This document shows positions 61,723 to 64,000 of a stretch of 64,000 nucleotides of DNA, piece by piece. Positions within the stretch are counted from its first letter, which is position 1, and every line of letters starts with the position of its first letter. The translations under genes were made by a program, and so were the position numbers. The stretch comes from Nitrospiraceae bacterium. GTDB taxonomy: Bacteria > Nitrospirota > Nitrospiria > Nitrospirales > Nitrospiraceae. The stretch lies in contig CAKKRE010000033.1 of NCBI GenBank assembly GCA_919902505.1, positions 34,688 through 98,687 on the forward strand. Reading direction: 5' to 3'. The notes under the pieces are model-generated. The model saw only the letters and a program-made list of their open reading frames with translations, was not told where the DNA came from and did no database searches.

Positions 61723-62856
61723 ATGACCGATATTGAGCTTCTTGAAGAGCTTGAGCGTCGATTTGATGCCGCGGGAGAAGTTTCGTTCGCTGTAGAGGAA
61801 GGTGCCCTTGTAGAGAGTCTCTCGTTCACATCACGACTGCTTACAAGGGAAGCATACAAAGATGCCTGGAAGAGCTTTGTGGAAGAATTGGGTGTCGAGC
61901 ATCTCGGATGGCCGGTGCATTTTGGCGTTGCAGTTTGGTATTGGGAACATGAGATGCTTCTTCACGCAGCCGCCGTCTTTGAGCACATCCATCGTGATGT
62001 GCGACGAGGATACGATCAGATTGGAGAAGTCGCGGACTATCAGGCTGATTATTTGCCGGAAATGCTGAAGCTCTACGCAGAACTTTCTGACCGTGAGAGG
62101 GTCAGTCAACTATTCAGCCGGCTTGAGGAATTATATGAGGATGGTCACGTCGCCGTTTCCGAATACTCCGACGGATTGCTCGCAGCCATTGGAATAGCGG
62201 AGGAAAGTCGAAGCACAACGGAGCATTCGCTACTGCATAGCGCCACAAGAACCATATGCGATCTGCGCGAACGCCTAGATTCCGAGCGTCGAGAGAAAGA
62301 ATCCTTAAAGGCCGAAGCCGATGCCGGAGTTCGGTTCAAGGATGTATGCATAGAAGCGGAGAAAGAACTAAGGAAGAGACATGACCGTTCATTGTCCGCC
62401 TTCTGTGCTCAGACGCAGCAATTTCTTATAGAAGCATCGTCTTGGAACATCGAGCCCTTCAGAATCATCAATCCATGTTGGTCTCCGATCCTTTATCAGA
62501 AAGCCATTGAATACGAGTTTAACGAGAAAGTGTGGGCGCCTGTTCGCAAGATCGGTGTGGTCCTGCCGGGCGCATTCGATCACGGCAGACTTACGATTAA
62601 CCAAATAACCAGGCTGTTTCATAGTGCCGAGCCTCTGATCAAGGGCATTACGCGATCCATTTCAGAACGACTGAAGATCACATTAACTCTCCCCCCCCTG
62701 CTGGCGAGCGCTCTCCACAAGCTGAAAGACCATTGTACCCGTGCGCGGCACGGAGACAGAAAACCCTATACGGCTGCAGATCTTGATGCATGCATGAGAG
62801 CAATCACTAAAGGTGAAACGATCGTTCAAATCTTGGACCTTTTTCGCTCACGCTGA
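61723..62856 (+). CDS. Unknown 377-residue protein next to the toxin-antitoxin pair
   Basis: The ATG at 61723 is used; the frame upstream of it overlaps the antitoxin gene. The product is helical and acidic, with a coiled coil near 195-245 (LRERLDSERREKESLKAEAD). The C-terminal part (LHKLKDHCTRARHGDRKPYT) ends in a helix with an RxRH cluster that recalls HEPN-like RNases or DUF4145 ends, but that is weak. Base composition is visibly less GC-rich than the neighbours, as expected for transferred DNA. No family is recognised. Confidence 0.65.
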   Translation: MTDIELLEELERRFDAAGEVSFAVEEGALVESLSFTSRLLTREAYKDAWKSFVEELGVEHLGWPVHFGVAVWYWEHEMLLHAAAVFEHIHRDVRRGYDQIGEVADYQADYLPEMLKLYAELSDRERVSQLFSRLEELYEDGHVAVSEYSDGLLAAIGIAEESRSTTEHSLLHSATRTICDLRERLDSERREKESLKAEADAGVRFKDVCIEAEKELRKRHDRSLSAFCAQTQQFLIEASSWNIEPFRIINPCWSPILYQKAIEYEFNEKVWAPVRKIGVVLPGAFDHGRLTINQITRLFHSAEPLIKGITRSISERLKITLTLPPLLASALHKLKDHCTRARHGDRKPYTAADLDACMRAITKGETIVQILDLFRSR

Positions 62857-63238
62857 AGAGGAGCGTTGCAGGGGAAAGGACTATCGCAGGATGTTCAAAG
62901 AGGTCGATATTCTCACCCGTCCAGCCCCGGCGCGTCGAGACGCGCCCTATTCCCAAGCGAGCATCGCCCCTCCGTTCTCTACGCGCATGGCGGAGCGCAG
63001 AGCGATTTCTTCGGAGGAGCGAGGTTTCTCTTAGACGTCCATCAAGAGGATGGTGGGCACGTTGCGACTTGCGAGGGGTTGCATGGCCCTGGCGGTGTGG
63101 TCGCTGAAGGCGATGGCGAGCACTGTTCGACGTTCCGTTCAGACGAAGTCTCCAACGGAACAAGTTGCGGAGCCAAGCAGCGGCAGGGCCATGCGGGTTA
63201 GCCCCTCGCCGGAGCATGCGGCCCACCATCCTCACTCT
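62857..63238. other. Spacer holding a palindromic element and a degenerate repeat end
   Basis: No gene is recognised. GCAGGATGTTCAAAGAGGTC (62886-62905) resembles the end of the 125-bp palindromic element found at 36921. A second palindromic element occupies 63046-63233. Confidence 0.45.
63046..63233. repeat. 188-bp palindromic element, third of its kind in the window
   Basis: GAGGATGGTGGGC (63046-63058) and GCCCACCATCCTC (63221-63233) are perfect inverted repeats. Further inside, GCGAGGGG..GCATGGCCCTG and CAGGGCCATGCGG..CCCCTCGC are also complementary, with small gaps. The element ends five bases before the stop codon of the dehydrogenase gene on the minus strand. No transposase or coding sequence is inside. 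Confidence 0.6.
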
Positions 63239-64000
63239 CTAGTCGTACGCCACGTTCACAAAGACCTTGATCGCGCTCTTCTCAGTCGTCAACTTGTGCA
63301 TCATCTCAGAATAGTTCTCGAGGCCGCTCACCGGGTGGGTGAGCAGCTTGGAAAGCCATCCGGGAAATTCCAGCTCGGCTCGCGCGAAGTCGTAGACGCC
63401 GGCTTCGAAATATTCTCGGTTTGCGTTCACAGTGCCGACAACGAGTTTATTGCCAAGCACGAAGTCCAGGTTGATCTTGTCGGCTGGGATCGCATGTTCG
63501 CGGTCACCGCCTGTGACACTCGCCAGCACGAGCACGCCGTTCTTGCCCAGACATTCCATCGCCTCGAACACTACCGGCGAATAGCCGGTGGCTTCGAACA
63601 TCAAATCAAACGGCCCGAATCGCGTCGCCGCTTCTCGAATCGACAGATCGTTCGTCGAGATGTAGCGCACGCCGAGTTGCGCCAACAGATCGAGGTTGCG
63701 TGACGGTCCGCTCTGCTTGCCGAAGCTGGTTACGTCGAACCCCTTCATCTTCAGCGAGAGGGCCGCGAGTAATCCGACGGTCCCCGCCCCGAGCACCGCC
63801 GCTTTTCTCGGCCGCCAAATCTTGAACCGGCGTTGCGCTTCGTAGGCTTGAATGATGCCCTTCTCAATAATGGATGTCGGCTCCAACAGCACGGCCACAT
63901 CCTTGAGGCCTTTCGGAATCTTCACCAGATATTCCGGATCATCCACGAACAGCTCGGTCAGATAGCCGTGCCGGAGATTGATCCCGCGCTCATAGTAGGT
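63239..64000 (-). CDS. Zinc-type alcohol / glucose dehydrogenase family protein, 5' end missing
   Basis: The frame is open to the last base of the window, so the N-terminus is absent; 253 residues are visible. The NAD(P)-binding Rossmann motif is AAVLGAGTVGLLAALSLKMK. The pattern FEATGYSPVVFEAMECLGKN, then VLVLASVTGGD and NKLVVGTVNANREYFEAGV, is that of archaeal-type glucose 1-dehydrogenases and related medium-chain reductases. Catalytic zinc residues would lie mostly in the missing part. It is likely to oxidise a sugar or polyol with NAD(P). A palindromic element ends close to its stop codon. Confidence 0.88.
   Translation of the reverse strand, partial: TYYERGINLRHGYLTELFVDDPEYLVKIPKGLKDVAVLLEPTSIIEKGIIQAYEAQRRFKIWRPRKAAVLGAGTVGLLAALSLKMKGFDVTSFGKQSGPSRNLDLLAQLGVRYISTNDLSIREAATRFGPFDLMFEATGYSPVVFEAMECLGKNGVLVLASVTGGDREHAIPADKINLDFVLGNKLVVGTVNANREYFEAGVYDFARAELEFPGWLSKLLTHPVSGLENYSEMMHKLTTEKSAIKVFVNVAYD

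Noticed and set aside
62807..63235. Minus-strand frame of 142 residues
   Set aside because: It runs through the palindromic element and is Arg-rich without a recognisable fold.
1..64000. CRISPR array, rRNA genes, complete tRNA genes, prophage or a transposase gene
   Set aside because: I looked for regular short repeats with spacers, tRNA cloverleaf patterns and transposase motifs. Only a tRNA-like remnant and transposase-less palindromic elements were found.

Overview
The window is a 64-kb stretch of a GC-rich Gram-negative chromosome (roughly 60% GC by eye). Tat signals, lipoproteins, an outer-membrane barrel remnant, tripartite efflux, a sigma-54 activator with three GAF domains, phosphoketolase with acetate kinase, a di-heme peroxidase beside a multicopper oxidase, and an operon of molybdopterin enzymes with a cytochrome b together suggest Nitrospirota, probably Nitrospira or a relative. 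That placement is inference from gene content; no rRNA or other taxonomic marker is present.

Layout. 0-11 kb: end of an RND adaptor gene, two very small genes, a GAF/sigma-54 activator, lemA with a DUF2207 membrane protein, and a large membrane/glycosidase-like protein. 11-20 kb is an accessory, partly decayed zone: a split two-helix mini-protein, a PNPOx-like protein, DUF5069, a GNAT enzyme, a frameshifted barrel remnant, a TumE/TumA-type toxin-antitoxin pair with a clear promoter, a frameshifted type IIG restriction-modification gene followed by a FicA/Fic-like pair, and a papain-family protease. 20.4-26.8 kb: an oxylipin-like operon, with an animal-type heme peroxidase (interrupted by one in-frame TGA), a lipoxygenase and a hybrid histidine kinase that overlaps the lipoxygenase gene. 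26.8-32 kb: a periplasmic DUF4124 protein, a multicopper oxidase and a di-heme peroxidase.

32.5-38.4 kb: a minus-strand run of acetate kinase, phosphoketolase, a HAD hydrolase and an aldo/keto reductase, with two palindromic repeat elements in its spacers. 38.5-40.5 kb: a small exported protein, a DsbA-like protein and a broken sensor fragment. 40.6-49.4 kb: ECF sigma factor, probable anti-sigma factor, CpxP/CnrX-like sensor, then an MdtABC-type RND pump. 49.6-55.8 kb: LysR regulator, two MOSC proteins, small exported proteins, a response regulator, Ada and a TRL-like lipoprotein. 56.2-60.7 kb: a five-gene run of cytochrome b, two different sulfite-oxidase-fold molybdoproteins, a lipoprotein and a thioredoxin-like protein. 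61-64 kb: a DUF4258/MqsA-type toxin-antitoxin pair, an unknown protein, and a dehydrogenase running off the end.

The most notable system is the peroxidase-lipoxygenase-kinase operon. It resembles eukaryotic oxylipin synthesis joined to a two-component sensor, but its first enzyme carries a stop codon between its two heme-binding regions. Several other genes carry single-base frameshifts or nonsense codons, so either this accessory DNA is decaying or the assembly has errors; reads would decide.
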